This document shows, piece by piece, positions 1 to 8,386 of a DNA stretch of 64,000 nucleotides (positions are counted from its first letter, which is position 1; every line of letters begins with the position of its first letter). Made by a program: the position numbers and the translations under genes. The DNA lies in NCBI GenBank assembly GCA_963775335.1, contig CAVZIJ010000003.1, forward strand, positions 1,240,001-1,304,000, read 5' to 3'. The notes beneath the pieces were generated by a model. The model was not told the origin of the DNA. It searched no databases and saw only the letters and a program-made list of their open reading frames with translations. Source of the DNA: CAVQCX01 sp963775335. Its GTDB lineage: Bacteria > Pseudomonadota > Gammaproteobacteria > Chromatiales > Chromatiaceae.

Positions 1-1
1 A

Positions 2-229
2 GCGCCCCGCGACCCGGCGCTGATCAGCAGCGCGTTCACCGAGTCCGAGCTGGCGCTCCTGCCCAGTGCCGACCATGACGAATGGCTGACCCGGCTCTGG
101 ACAGCCAAAGAGGCCGTCGGGAAGCTCCTGGGCACGGGGCTGGCCGGCAAGCCGCGCAGCTTCGAGCTTTCCGAGATCGATGGCGAGCGACTACGGGTAA
201 ATGACGTCTCGGGTCCAGACGCGCCGTGA
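2..229 (+). CDS. 4'-phosphopantetheinyl transferase, C-terminal part (5' end outside window; likely frameshift near 3' end)
   Basis: The protein would transfer the phosphopantetheine arm of CoA to a carrier-protein serine; the carrier gene directly downstream is an obvious substrate. The visible part contains the family segment FTESELALL and the WTAKEAVGKLLGTGL motif with the WxxKEA signature that binds Mg2+ and CoA. The 5' part lies outside the window. In this frame the protein ends at a TGA at 227-229 with an unconvincing tail. One frame over, from about position 213 to a TGA at 267-269, the sequence reads VQTRRENEYVIGWTVQSD, which looks like the natural end of this family. A one-base indel between about 190 and 213 is therefore likely, either a real lesion or a sequence error. 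The family call is firm; intactness is uncertain. Confidence 0.8.
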   Translation, partial: APRDPALISSAFTESELALLPSADHDEWLTRLWTAKEAVGKLLGTGLAGKPRSFELSEIDGERLRVNDVSGPDAP

Positions 230-316
230 GAATGAATACGTGATCGGATGGACGGTGCAGAGCGACTGATCAGCGCTTTAGAATCCGGGCTCGTCCCCTG
301 AGTGGAGGAATCTCGT

Positions 317-595
317 TTGAGTGACACATTGCAAACCGTAGCCAGGCTGATCGAGGAGGTCGTTGGCGAACAGCTACTCGATCCGATCACTCCCGAGACC
401 TCGTTCGGCGACGATCTGGAGCTCGAGAGCATCGAGCTGGTCGCGCTCGCAGAGAAGGTGCAGGCCGAATATGGCGAGAAGGTCAACTTTGCCGACTGGC
501 TATCCCAGAAGGAGTTGGATGAGCTGATCCATCTCAAAGTGGGTGAGCTTGTCGATTTCATCGACCAATGTCTGGCCTCCTCGACAGCCTCATGA
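317..595 (+). CDS. Acyl carrier protein
   Basis: Small acidic carrier protein of about 92 residues that holds acyl or polyketide intermediates on a phosphopantetheine arm. The helix-2 attachment region reads DLELESIELVAL, with the serine of ESIE as the expected modified residue; the rest is the acidic four-helix pattern of ACPs. An in-frame GTG lies at 302. The TTG at 317 is preferred because a GGAGGA ribosome-binding site at 304-309 sits 7 bases before it. The gene lies directly after the phosphopantetheinyl transferase and before a hydrolase, a glycosyltransferase and a sulfotransferase on the same strand. It is therefore more likely a dedicated pathway ACP than the fatty-acid housekeeping AcpP, which normally sits with fabF and fabG. 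Confidence 0.85.
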   Translation: MSDTLQTVARLIEEVVGEQLLDPITPETSFGDDLELESIELVALAEKVQAEYGEKVNFADWLSQKELDELIHLKVGELVDFIDQCLASSTAS

Positions 596-736
596 CGCCG
601 ACCCATCTCTTTTTGCAACCGGCGCCGAGCGCTTCCGCTGCAGCAACCGCGGAACAGTCTGGATCGTTAAGTCGGTCTCGACGATCGGCGGGCGAGCGCA
701 CCGCCGCCATCTCCCCGACCATCTTGGAGCCTCTCG

Positions 737-1543
737 ATGGCTGAGATCGAAGCACGTGGCGTGCGCTTCCATGTGCAGCGCCTGGGCGGTGGGCAACAGC
801 GTGTAGTCTTTCTGCACGGCTTCGTCTGGGACAATATGTCGAGCTGGTATTTCTCCGTCGCGGCGGCCCTGGCGCGCGAGGCGGACATTCTGCTCTATGA
901 CCTACGCGGCCACGGCAAGAGCGAGCGCTCCGCCACGGGGTATACCCTGGATGACATGGTGGCGGACCTGGACGCTATCCTGGATGCGACGGCCTTCGGG
1001 GATCGGCCCGTGCACCTGGTGGGCAACAGCTTCGGGGGACTGTTGGCTCTGGCCTATGCGATCGCTCACCCGGAGCGCGTCGCCAGCATGGTGCTGGTGG
1101 ACGCTCACGTCGCGGACGAAACCTGGACCGATGAGATGCGCGCAACCCTCGAATCTCGCGGGCAGGAGCGAGATCGCAAGATCATCCAGGCCTTTCACGA
1201 ATGGGCTGGACGGCACAACGACCCGCGCAATACCCGCCTGGCGAAGAGCGCCGAGGCGCTAGTCTATGACACCAGCCTGCTGGACGACCTGACTCGACCC
1301 CACGTATTTTCCGATCCCGACCTGGCCCGTATCGGTTGTCCGGTGCTCGCGATTTACGGCGAGCACTCCGATATCCGCGCCAAGGGCGAGCGGCTGGCGG
1401 AGAAGCTGCCGGACTGCAAGCTCGAGATCGTCGCGGGCGGCTCCCACGTGATCCTTTGGGAGGCCACCTCACACCTGCGAAACCGCATCGGCCAATGGCT
1501 TGCCGACCAGGAGACCCCGCGGGGCGCGGCCGACGGCCTCTGA
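737..1543 (+). CDS. Alpha/beta hydrolase
   Basis: Alpha/beta-fold hydrolase of 268 residues. The oxyanion-hole segment VVFLHGF is near residue 25, YDLRGHGKS near 54-62, and the nucleophile elbow LVGNSFGG has Ser98 as the predicted nucleophile. The likely catalytic His is in GGSHVILWE near residue 235. There is no signal peptide, so it should be cytoplasmic. The start is supported by a TGGAG site at 724-728. The next gene starts 5 bases after its stop, which indicates co-transcription. In an ACP-containing cluster such a protein could release or edit acyl chains as a thioesterase, but the substrate cannot be read from sequence. A similar hydrolase, sharing YDLRGHGKS and the GNS elbow, lies at 23804-24559 beyond the tandem array. 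Confidence 0.88.
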   Translation: MAEIEARGVRFHVQRLGGGQQRVVFLHGFVWDNMSSWYFSVAAALAREADILLYDLRGHGKSERSATGYTLDDMVADLDAILDATAFGDRPVHLVGNSFGGLLALAYAIAHPERVASMVLVDAHVADETWTDEMRATLESRGQERDRKIIQAFHEWAGRHNDPRNTRLAKSAEALVYDTSLLDDLTRPHVFSDPDLARIGCPVLAIYGEHSDIRAKGERLAEKLPDCKLEIVAGGSHVILWEATSHLRNRIGQWLADQETPRGAADGL

Positions 1544-1547
1544 GCTC

Positions 1548-2717
1548 ATGGCGCGCTTCCTCTTCGTGTCGCCGCCCTTCGCGGGTCACATCAATCCGAC
1601 CGTTTCGGTGGGTCAAGCCTTGCGCGAGCGCGGTCATCGCGTCGCCTGGGTCGGTTACGGCGAGGTGCTGCACCGGCTTCTCCCCCGGGAGGCGCAGATC
1701 TACGCCCTCGAGTCCCGGCACAGACCCGAGCAGGTCAACGCCCTTGCCGCCGATGTCCGCTCGGTGCGTGGGCTGCGCAACCTCAAGCTGATGTGGACCG
1801 AGATCTTCATCCCCATGGCGCGCGACATGGCCCCCGGCACCGAGCAGGCGGTGCACAGCTTCCGTCCCGATGTCCTGATCGTCGACCAGCAGGCGCTGGC
1901 CGGCGCCATGGTGGCGCGCCGCCTCGGGCTGACTTGGGCGACCTCCGCCACCAGTCCCGTGGATCGGGTTCGCGCACTCTCGGGTCTCCCCAAGGTGCTG
2001 GCCTGGACAGAGGGGCAGTTGCGCACGCTGCAGGAGGAGGTCGGGCTGGAAGCGGTGGACGTGCCCGAGGAATCTCCCAGCCTGGTCCTGCTGTTCAGCA
2101 CCCCAGAGCTGGCGGGACCGATCGAGGGCTTCCCTCCCCAATACCGAATGGTGGGTCCCGCCTTCGAGAGTCGGCGCGCCCCCGTCGCCTTCCCCTGGGA
2201 GCGACTCGGGGCGATCCCGCGGGTGCTGATCACCCTGGGCTCGTTGAACGCAGAGCGGGGCCGTCATGTCTTCGAGCTGGCGCGAGAGGCACTGTCCGAG
2301 CTCCCGATCCAGGTCATTATGGCGGCTCCGGAGAGCTTCGGACCCTTTCCGGACAACTTCATCTGCCAAGCCTGGCTGCCGCAGATCGAGCTCTTGGCGA
2401 AGGTCGACTTGGTGGTCTGCCACGGAGGCAACAACACGGTCAGCGAGACCCTGGCCCACGGCCTGCCACTGGTCGTCATCCCCATTACCGACGATCAGCC
2501 TCAGCTGGCGCACCGAGTGGAGGCCGCAGGCTGTGGCCTGCGCCTGAGCTACGCACGCCTGAGCGCTGAGCGGCTGCGCGACGGAGTGCGCCGCGTGCTC
2601 GCGGAACAGCGTTTTCGAATCGCGGCCGAAGCGGTCCGCTGCTCTTTCGAGGCCGCCGGCGGCGCCGCGCGGGCAGCCGAGCTGCTCGAACAGCTGGCGC
2701 AGGGCACACCTCGATGA
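1548..2717 (+). CDS. Glycosyltransferase family 1 (UGT/macrolide-type)
   Basis: Predicted GT-B glycosyltransferase of 389 residues using a nucleotide sugar. The N-terminal FVSPPFAGHINP segment carries the GHINP acceptor-domain motif typical of the MGT/UGT group. The C-terminal donor domain has CHGGNNTVSETLAHGLPLVV followed by PITDDQPQLAHRVEAAGCG, matching the nucleotide-sugar signature. The ATG at 1548 was chosen because homologues begin MARFLFV and the upstream in-frame extension looks non-coding. It follows the hydrolase by 4 bases, and its stop overlaps the start of the sulfotransferase gene. Family members glycosylate lipids, carotenoids, polyketides or steroids. Here a small or lipid acceptor is more likely than a protein, but the acceptor is unknown. 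Confidence 0.87.
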   Translation: MARFLFVSPPFAGHINPTVSVGQALRERGHRVAWVGYGEVLHRLLPREAQIYALESRHRPEQVNALAADVRSVRGLRNLKLMWTEIFIPMARDMAPGTEQAVHSFRPDVLIVDQQALAGAMVARRLGLTWATSATSPVDRVRALSGLPKVLAWTEGQLRTLQEEVGLEAVDVPEESPSLVLLFSTPELAGPIEGFPPQYRMVGPAFESRRAPVAFPWERLGAIPRVLITLGSLNAERGRHVFELAREALSELPIQVIMAAPESFGPFPDNFICQAWLPQIELLAKVDLVVCHGGNNTVSETLAHGLPLVVIPITDDQPQLAHRVEAAGCGLRLSYARLSAERLRDGVRRVLAEQRFRIAAEAVRCSFEAAGGAARAAELLEQLAQGTPR

Positions 2718-3958
2718 CCCGAGAAACCGATAGTCCCCGGACCACATCGGAGGCGTGGACATTCGCCAAACCCGCGCGGCCACCGGGCCTCCGACTGTTC
2801 AACTGGCTCGGCGCCGGCGCGCGACGACTAGGCTGGCGCCACCGCCTCGATGCCGACGAGATCCTGGAAAAGGTACGCCGCCGTACGGGGCTCGTCGACT
2901 GGGGCGACGAGTACTTCCTGGAGCCACTGCGCATCCTCGTGCAGTCACTGGAGCAGGAGGCCGCACTCAATTCGTTCGGGCGCGTGATGCTGCGGGGAAT
3001 GCTGAGCACCTGCGTCGGAAACCGCTTGCGCGTGCGCGATTACCTCAGGCAGCACCCGGATGCACGGGAGACCGCTGCCGCGGGTCCGCTGATCGTCGTC
3101 GGTATGCCGCGCACAGGGACCACCTTGCTCTACAACCTACTCGCCCAGGACCCGGCAGCCCGGCCGCTGCTCGGCTGGGAGAGTCTCTGGCCGGCGCCCT
3201 GGCCTTCGGACCCGCAGCGGCGGGAGCGGCTCGCGCGAGCCGCCCAGAAGGGCCTCGGGCGTCTCGCCCCGGAGCTGCAGCACATCCACCCCTTCCATGT
3301 CGACGAGCCCGAGGAGTGTACCTGGCTCATGACCAACACACTGGTCTCGCCGGCATTCCCGATGTTCGGACATGTTCCCAGCTACGAGGAGTGGCTCTGG
3401 GGGCTGAAGCCCGCGGACTGGACCAAGCCCTACGAGGACTACCTGGCGCAGCTGCAGGTGCTCCAGCACCAACGGGCGGGACACCACTGGGTCCTGAAGT
3501 CCCCGGTGCACTTCATGTCGCTCGACCCGCTCCTGGCGACGGTCCCGGGCGCCCGGGTGGTGCTCACCGACCGCGACCCGCGGGAGGTCGTCCCCTCGGC
3601 GTGCAGTCTGTTCGCCGTGCTCCGCGGTATCGGCTCGGATTCGGTCGACCGCCGCTCCCTGGGGCGCGACATGGTGGAGCACCTCTCCCAGGGGCTGCGC
3701 CGAGCCGAGGCCGTGCGGGCCGACAACCCCGAGCGGGTGCTCAAGGTCCAGTTCCGCGATCTGGTGAAGGATCAGGTGGGCACGGTACAGCGCATCTATG
3801 CCCACTTCGGCCTCGCATTCGAGCCGCAGGTAGAGTCGGCGATCCGGCACTGGATCGCCAATACCCCTCACTGTGCTTCCCACAAATACGGACTCGAGCA
3901 GTTCGGCCTGACCGAGGCGATCGTCGCCGAGCGCTTCGCCGGTCTCGGCCAGGACTGA
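2714..3958 (+). CDS. Sulfotransferase family protein 1
   Basis: PAPS-dependent sulfotransferase of 414 residues. The 5'-phosphosulfate loop is GMPRTGTTLLYN at residues 130-141, preceded by the expected beta strand LIVV. A 3'-phosphate-binding segment VVLTDRDPREVVPSACSLF lies at 282-300. The protein belongs to the Sulfotransfer_3-like group with a helical N-terminal extension. Its start overlaps the glycosyltransferase stop by 4 bases (ATGA), so the two genes are probably translationally coupled. This makes glycosylation followed by sulfation of one product plausible. The acceptor (sugar hydroxyl, lipid head group or protein) is not known. It resembles the second sulfotransferase at 22428-23693 in its helical N-terminal region and loop. 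Confidence 0.88.
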   Translation: MTRETDSPRTTSEAWTFAKPARPPGLRLFNWLGAGARRLGWRHRLDADEILEKVRRRTGLVDWGDEYFLEPLRILVQSLEQEAALNSFGRVMLRGMLSTCVGNRLRVRDYLRQHPDARETAAAGPLIVVGMPRTGTTLLYNLLAQDPAARPLLGWESLWPAPWPSDPQRRERLARAAQKGLGRLAPELQHIHPFHVDEPEECTWLMTNTLVSPAFPMFGHVPSYEEWLWGLKPADWTKPYEDYLAQLQVLQHQRAGHHWVLKSPVHFMSLDPLLATVPGARVVLTDRDPREVVPSACSLFAVLRGIGSDSVDRRSLGRDMVEHLSQGLRRAEAVRADNPERVLKVQFRDLVKDQVGTVQRIYAHFGLAFEPQVESAIRHWIANTPHCASHKYGLEQFGLTEAIVAERFAGLGQD

Positions 3959-4072
3959 TCCCTCCCCTCCCCCGGGCCCCGGGGGCGCCCCCACCTACGG
4001 ACCCCGGGCGCCGGCGCGCCGCGACGACCTTACCGGTCCGATCCATTTCTCTGCCCGCGCCGACGCACAGCA

Positions 4073-4101
4073 TTGGTGGGGCCACGACATCGTGGTATAA
4101 A
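4073..4101 (+). promoter_or_regulatory. Predicted extended -10 promoter of array gene 1
   Basis: TTGGTG at 4073-4078, a 17-base spacer, then TGgTATAAA with the -10 hexamer at 4096-4101. The same TGnTATAAA element precedes three other members of the tandem family, and TGgTATATG precedes the third. Confidence 0.6.
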
Positions 4102-4156
4102 ACCGTGACCGAATTCACTTCGGCTACGAAAATTTCGGACCGTGGGGAAAGGGAAT

Positions 4157-7100
4157 ATGAACCTGTCAGACAACAACAGAGCGCGCTTCGGGGCAGCGCT
4201 CGCCGGGGCCGCTTTCTTGGGGGTCGCGACCGACGCAGCAGCCACATCCAACCTGAATGACCCGGGAGATTTCGGCCAGATCGCCAAGGCCGGGTTCTCT
4301 CTTACCGTAAACGGTTCCTTCTATATCGATCCGGCCAACACCGAATTTCCGAACCTGCAGCCCAATGTGGGGGACTACCGGAACAGTTACTCCTGGTCCG
4401 CCGCCTGGTTCGACAACACCCTGTGGATCGGCACCAACCGCGAGCCGTTCAACAGCGACCGCTATGCCGCCGGTCCCGCGGAGATCTGGCGCTTCACGCC
4501 CTGCAGCCTCGATCCGAACGATGCGAGCGCCAACTGGGGTCTTTGCGGTCATTGGGAACGGACCTACGTGTCGCCCAACGTCTCGAGGCTCATCGCCTGG
4601 GCATCCGGCGGGAGCATCCCGAGCGACTTCCCCCGGGACGCCGGCTACCGCAACATGAGGGTCTGCAACGCGGGAGACCAGGTCGAGCGTCTGTACGTGA
4701 CGGCCACCGGGCTACCCCCCAACATCCTGTACTGGACCGGCAGCACCTTCGCGACGACTTCGACCTCGGGGTTTCCGACCACTCTGTTCTCCTTGCTCGA
4801 CACCAGCACGGCCGATACCGGGTTTCGCGGTCTCGCCTGCTTCAAGGGCAGGCTCTTCGCCTCGCCCGCCGGCACGTTCAACGACGTGGACATCTCCAAT
4901 CATCCGGTCCTGCTGATGAATCCGAACCCCGCCGGGGGCTCCGGCTGGCAGACGGTGCTGGACGTCAAGAACGGCGGCTCCGGCACCCCTGCCGGGATGG
5001 CCGACCCGGACAACATCGGCATCTTCCAGGTCAACGCGCTCGGCAACTACCTCTGGCTGTCCACCATCAACCGCACCACCGGCTTCGAGCTCTGGCGCGG
5101 CGACGGCACCAACTGTCAGGAGCCCTGGGTGGGCAACAGCTGCAACATCACCTGGACCAAGGTGATCGACAACGGTGCGGGCCGGCCGCCGGACAACTTC
5201 GGGCCACCGATAGATAACGCCGGGGCCACCCTTGGCGTCTACGGCAACGATCTTTACGTCGCCCCCTCGGAGTCGGGGTTCTACCAGGAGACCTACGCGG
5301 AGCTGCTGCGGGTCAAGGACGCCGGCACCTCGACCAACCCCAAGTGGCAGCTGCTCGCCGGCTGGCCGCGCAAGGACTTCGCCGATTCGACCAAGCGCCT
5401 CCCGGGTCTGGAGAACCTGGACTGCACCGGGTACGTGCGCGACATGGCCAATCCGGGAGAGCAGCCGGCGGAGTGGACGACCAGCGACAACAGTCTGCGC
5501 TTTTTCCGCAACACCTGGCTGAACGACACCGAGCTCGACGATGACAGCGATGCCGACGATTGCATGCCGGCGACCGGCAGCGGCCCCGGACTCGGGCTCG
5601 ATCCGGACCACAAGAATCCCCTGCTTCCAGGCCCGAACAACTATCTCTGGCGCATGGCCGAGCATGACGGGAGCTTCTTCATCGGCAGCCTCGACACCGG
5701 CGGCGGCTTCGGGCGCGGCTATCCGGGCGAGAGCAGCGGATTCAACCTGTACAGGACCGAGAACGGCGTCGAGTTCACCACCGTGGTCAACAACGGCCTC
5801 GGCAATCCGGACGCCTACGGCGTACGTAGCCTGGTCTCCACCCCCATCGGGCTCGCGGTCGGCTCCGCCAATGGCTACTCGGACCCGGAGAACGGGGGCA
5901 CCGACGTGTTCATCGGCACCACCGCACCCGCCGGGCAGGCCTCGCCCAAAGCCGACGCCGGCAACGACCAGTTCAAGTACGACACCGGCAAAACCGGCAC
6001 GGTGAGCTTCACCCTCCAGGGCGGCGGCACAGACAGCTTCGGGGGCGCGGGCCTCTCGGCGAGCCCCTACCAGTGGTATCAGGGCTCGCTCGCCGACCTG
6101 GGTGGTGACTGCACGAACATCAGCGCCACGCCCGTCTCGACCGACCCGAACGACCCCAGCCTGTCGGTTCCGGTGTCGTCAAACAGCCCTAATCCGGAGG
6201 CCAACAGCTATACGTACACCCTGCGCGTGACCAACCAGACGGGCAAGGTCGGCTGCGACCAGGTGACGGTGACGGCGAGCTACAACCTGGCGCCGAGCGT
6301 CGACCCCTGGTACAGCGGCACCGACCCCATGTGGCCGAGCGTGCCGGCCAACTACGGGTCCGGCCGGAGCCGACCCTCGGTCAACCTGATCGATCCCGAG
6401 GCCGACGGCGAATCTTATGAGGTCACCGCCTTCTGCCAGGATCCGGAAGCGCGCCTGGTGCGCTGCGAGCTCCAGAGCCTGGACTCCCCCGGGGTGACCT
6501 TGACCAACGTCAGCGACACGACCACCGACCCGAGCCTATGCACCGGGATGACGACCTGCGCGATCAGCGCGCGGCTCAACGTGCCCGATTGGACGACCCT
6601 GGCCGACAACGGCTCCAACAACAACAGCTCCTTGCGACCGGACGTGCAGGTGCTCGCCGTGGACGATCAGGGCTATCAGGACAGCACGACCTGGGAGAGC
6701 CTGGCACAACCGATCGTCAACACCGACCCGAGCGACACCAACCCCACCGGCAACGACGCGCCGGTGTGCCGCAACGCCGACGTGCTGATCGCCGACGGCC
6801 AGGACCATGTCACATTCGACCCGGCGGCCTTCAGCCCGCCGATCTGCGTGGACCCGGACGGCGATCCTCTGACCTACGAGGCCCAGACCGCCGGTCCCTT
6901 CCCGCAGTACGGGACGGTGACCTTCGGGACCAACACGGTGACCTATACCGCCGATAGCCTGCCCGCCCCGGGCTTTATCGATTACTTCGAGATCCGCGCC
7001 CTCGATCCCTCCGGACTGAGGTCCGATAGCGGTCCCTCCGGCGACACCATGATCCGCGTGAGTGTGTTCAAGGACAGGGTCAATCCCGAGCTCGCCGTCA

Positions 7101-8161
7101 CATTCCCGAGCAACGGAACCGACTACACCGCCGCGGACTTCCTGGCGGGCTGCTCCACCCCCGGGGGAGACGTGTGCGGCACCGCCAGCGACGATGCCTC
7201 CGGGGTCGCCAAGGTCCAGGTGTCGATACAGCAGGACAATCCGCCCGGGCAGTACTGGAACTGCACCGACGCCTTCGACTCCCCTACGGAGCAGTGGTGT
7301 GACGCCAGCGGCACCACTGGTTGGAGCCTGCCGTTCACCCCACCGGGGAACGGCGACTTCCGGCTGCGCGCCAAAGCCATCGACGGGGGCAACAACGAGA
7401 GCAGCATGGCCGAAGCCAGCTTCGGGCAGCACGCCGAGAGCGTCCCGCCGACGCTCAGTATCGCGTTCCCCGGCAACGGGGCCAACTACAGCGCGGACGC
7501 CTTCCGGGCCGGCTGCTCCACCCCGGGCGGAGACCTGTGCGGGACCGCCAGTGACAACGCCTCGGGGGTCGCCAAGGTCCAGGTGTCCATCCAGGAGAAC
7601 AACCCCCCCGGGCAATACTGGAACTGCACGAACGCCTTCGACTCCCCCACCGAGCAGTGGTGCCTCGCCACCGTCGGGGCTGGCGGCTGGAGCCTGCCGT
7701 TGACCCCGCTGGCCGACGGTGACTACCGGGTGCGCGCACAGGCCACCGACGGTGCCGGCAACGACAGCACCGTCGCCGAGGCGACCTTCGGACAGCACGC
7801 CGACGCCAATCCGCCCTCGGTCAGCATCAGCTTCCCCGCCAACGGCAGCTCCTACCGAACCCGGAGCTTCAGCCGGGGGTGCAGCACGTCCACCGCGGAT
7901 ATCTGCGGCAGCGCCTCCGACGCGGAGACTGGGGTCAGCTCGGTCGAGATCAGCATTCAGCGGACCTCCGACGGCGCCTGGTGGAACGGCTCCGCGTTCG
8001 TGGCCGGCGGCCAGCTGTGGCTTCCGGCGAGCGGTACCGCCAGCTGGAGCTACAATTTCAGCCCCGCCAGGGGTAGCTACGCCCTGCAAGCCCAGGCGAC
8101 GGACGGCAATGGCAATACGGGCACTAGCGCGACGGTGAGCTTCACTCGCCTGCGATTCTGA
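4157..8161 (+). CDS. Array protein 1: large secreted propeller-like/Ig-repeat protein
   Basis: Secreted protein of about 1334 residues, function unknown. The ATG at 4157 follows a purine-rich site; the first 30 residues form a Sec signal peptide ending near Ala-Ala-Ala. Residues about 30-590 carry recurring blade-like motifs such as LWIGTNR, GRLFASPAG, NYLWLSTINRTTGFELWRGD, NDLYVAPSESGFY, FFIGSLD and IGLAVGSANG, suggesting a beta-propeller. An Asp-rich stretch LDDDSDADDC lies near 460. Then come a PKD-like module (about 590-714), an uncharacterised module (to about 868), a cadherin-like module with DPDGDPLTY (to about 974) and three Ig-like repeats of about 120 residues. Each repeat has a Cys pair in GCST...CGTASD; the first two also contain an extra WNC/WC pair. 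The protein ends FTRLRF. Confidence 0.85.
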   Translation: MNLSDNNRARFGAALAGAAFLGVATDAAATSNLNDPGDFGQIAKAGFSLTVNGSFYIDPANTEFPNLQPNVGDYRNSYSWSAAWFDNTLWIGTNREPFNSDRYAAGPAEIWRFTPCSLDPNDASANWGLCGHWERTYVSPNVSRLIAWASGGSIPSDFPRDAGYRNMRVCNAGDQVERLYVTATGLPPNILYWTGSTFATTSTSGFPTTLFSLLDTSTADTGFRGLACFKGRLFASPAGTFNDVDISNHPVLLMNPNPAGGSGWQTVLDVKNGGSGTPAGMADPDNIGIFQVNALGNYLWLSTINRTTGFELWRGDGTNCQEPWVGNSCNITWTKVIDNGAGRPPDNFGPPIDNAGATLGVYGNDLYVAPSESGFYQETYAELLRVKDAGTSTNPKWQLLAGWPRKDFADSTKRLPGLENLDCTGYVRDMANPGEQPAEWTTSDNSLRFFRNTWLNDTELDDDSDADDCMPATGSGPGLGLDPDHKNPLLPGPNNYLWRMAEHDGSFFIGSLDTGGGFGRGYPGESSGFNLYRTENGVEFTTVVNNGLGNPDAYGVRSLVSTPIGLAVGSANGYSDPENGGTDVFIGTTAPAGQASPKADAGNDQFKYDTGKTGTVSFTLQGGGTDSFGGAGLSASPYQWYQGSLADLGGDCTNISATPVSTDPNDPSLSVPVSSNSPNPEANSYTYTLRVTNQTGKVGCDQVTVTASYNLAPSVDPWYSGTDPMWPSVPANYGSGRSRPSVNLIDPEADGESYEVTAFCQDPEARLVRCELQSLDSPGVTLTNVSDTTTDPSLCTGMTTCAISARLNVPDWTTLADNGSNNNSSLRPDVQVLAVDDQGYQDSTTWESLAQPIVNTDPSDTNPTGNDAPVCRNADVLIADGQDHVTFDPAAFSPPICVDPDGDPLTYEAQTAGPFPQYGTVTFGTNTVTYTADSLPAPGFIDYFEIRALDPSGLRSDSGPSGDTMIRVSVFKDRVNPELAVTFPSNGTDYTAADFLAGCSTPGGDVCGTASDDASGVAKVQVSIQQDNPPGQYWNCTDAFDSPTEQWCDASGTTGWSLPFTPPGNGDFRLRAKAIDGGNNESSMAEASFGQHAESVPPTLSIAFPGNGANYSADAFRAGCSTPGGDLCGTASDNASGVAKVQVSIQENNPPGQYWNCTNAFDSPTEQWCLATVGAGGWSLPLTPLADGDYRVRAQATDGAGNDSTVAEATFGQHADANPPSVSISFPANGSSYRTRSFSRGCSTSTADICGSASDAETGVSSVEISIQRTSDGAWWNGSAFVAGGQLWLPASGTASWSYNFSPARGSYALQAQATDGNGNTGTSATVSFTRLRF

Positions 8162-8194
8162 CCGGCATCGCCGGACCCGCGAGTAGTCCGATTC

Positions 8195-8216
8195 GAGGCC
8201 CGCGCAAGCGGGCCTC
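8195..8216 (+). terminator. GC-rich hairpin after array gene 1
   Basis: Perfect 9-bp stem GAGGCCCGC/GCGGGCCTC with a GCAA tetraloop, 33 bases after the stop. No T-tract follows, so it may stabilise the 3' end rather than act as a classical intrinsic terminator. Confidence 0.5.
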
Positions 8217-8302
8217 TCGGCACGAACGGCCCCGCGAAATACCCGTCGCCACCCCTCGGAGCCCCGCCGCAAAACCAAAGCAAGATCATCGGATATCCCG
8301 AT

Positions 8303-8330
8303 TTGACCCGCGGCTCTTACATGTTATAAA
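8303..8330 (+). promoter_or_regulatory. Predicted extended -10 promoter of array gene 2
   Basis: TTGACC at 8303-8308, a 16-base spacer, then TGtTATAAA with the -10 hexamer at 8325-8330. This is the best -35 element of the five array promoters. Confidence 0.68.
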
Positions 8331-8386
8331 AATTCCGCGCTGTGGCAAAAAGCGCAAACAAAAAAGAATTTCGGTTCGGAGGCAAC

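Noticed and set aside
1182..2783. 533-codon minus-strand open frame
   Set aside because: Antisense to the hydrolase and glycosyltransferase genes, which carry clear family motifs.
7082..8161. Possible CRISPR-like or minisatellite repeat
   Set aside because: The periodicity of about 360 bases comes from coding Ig-like domains; there are no short identical repeats with unique spacers.
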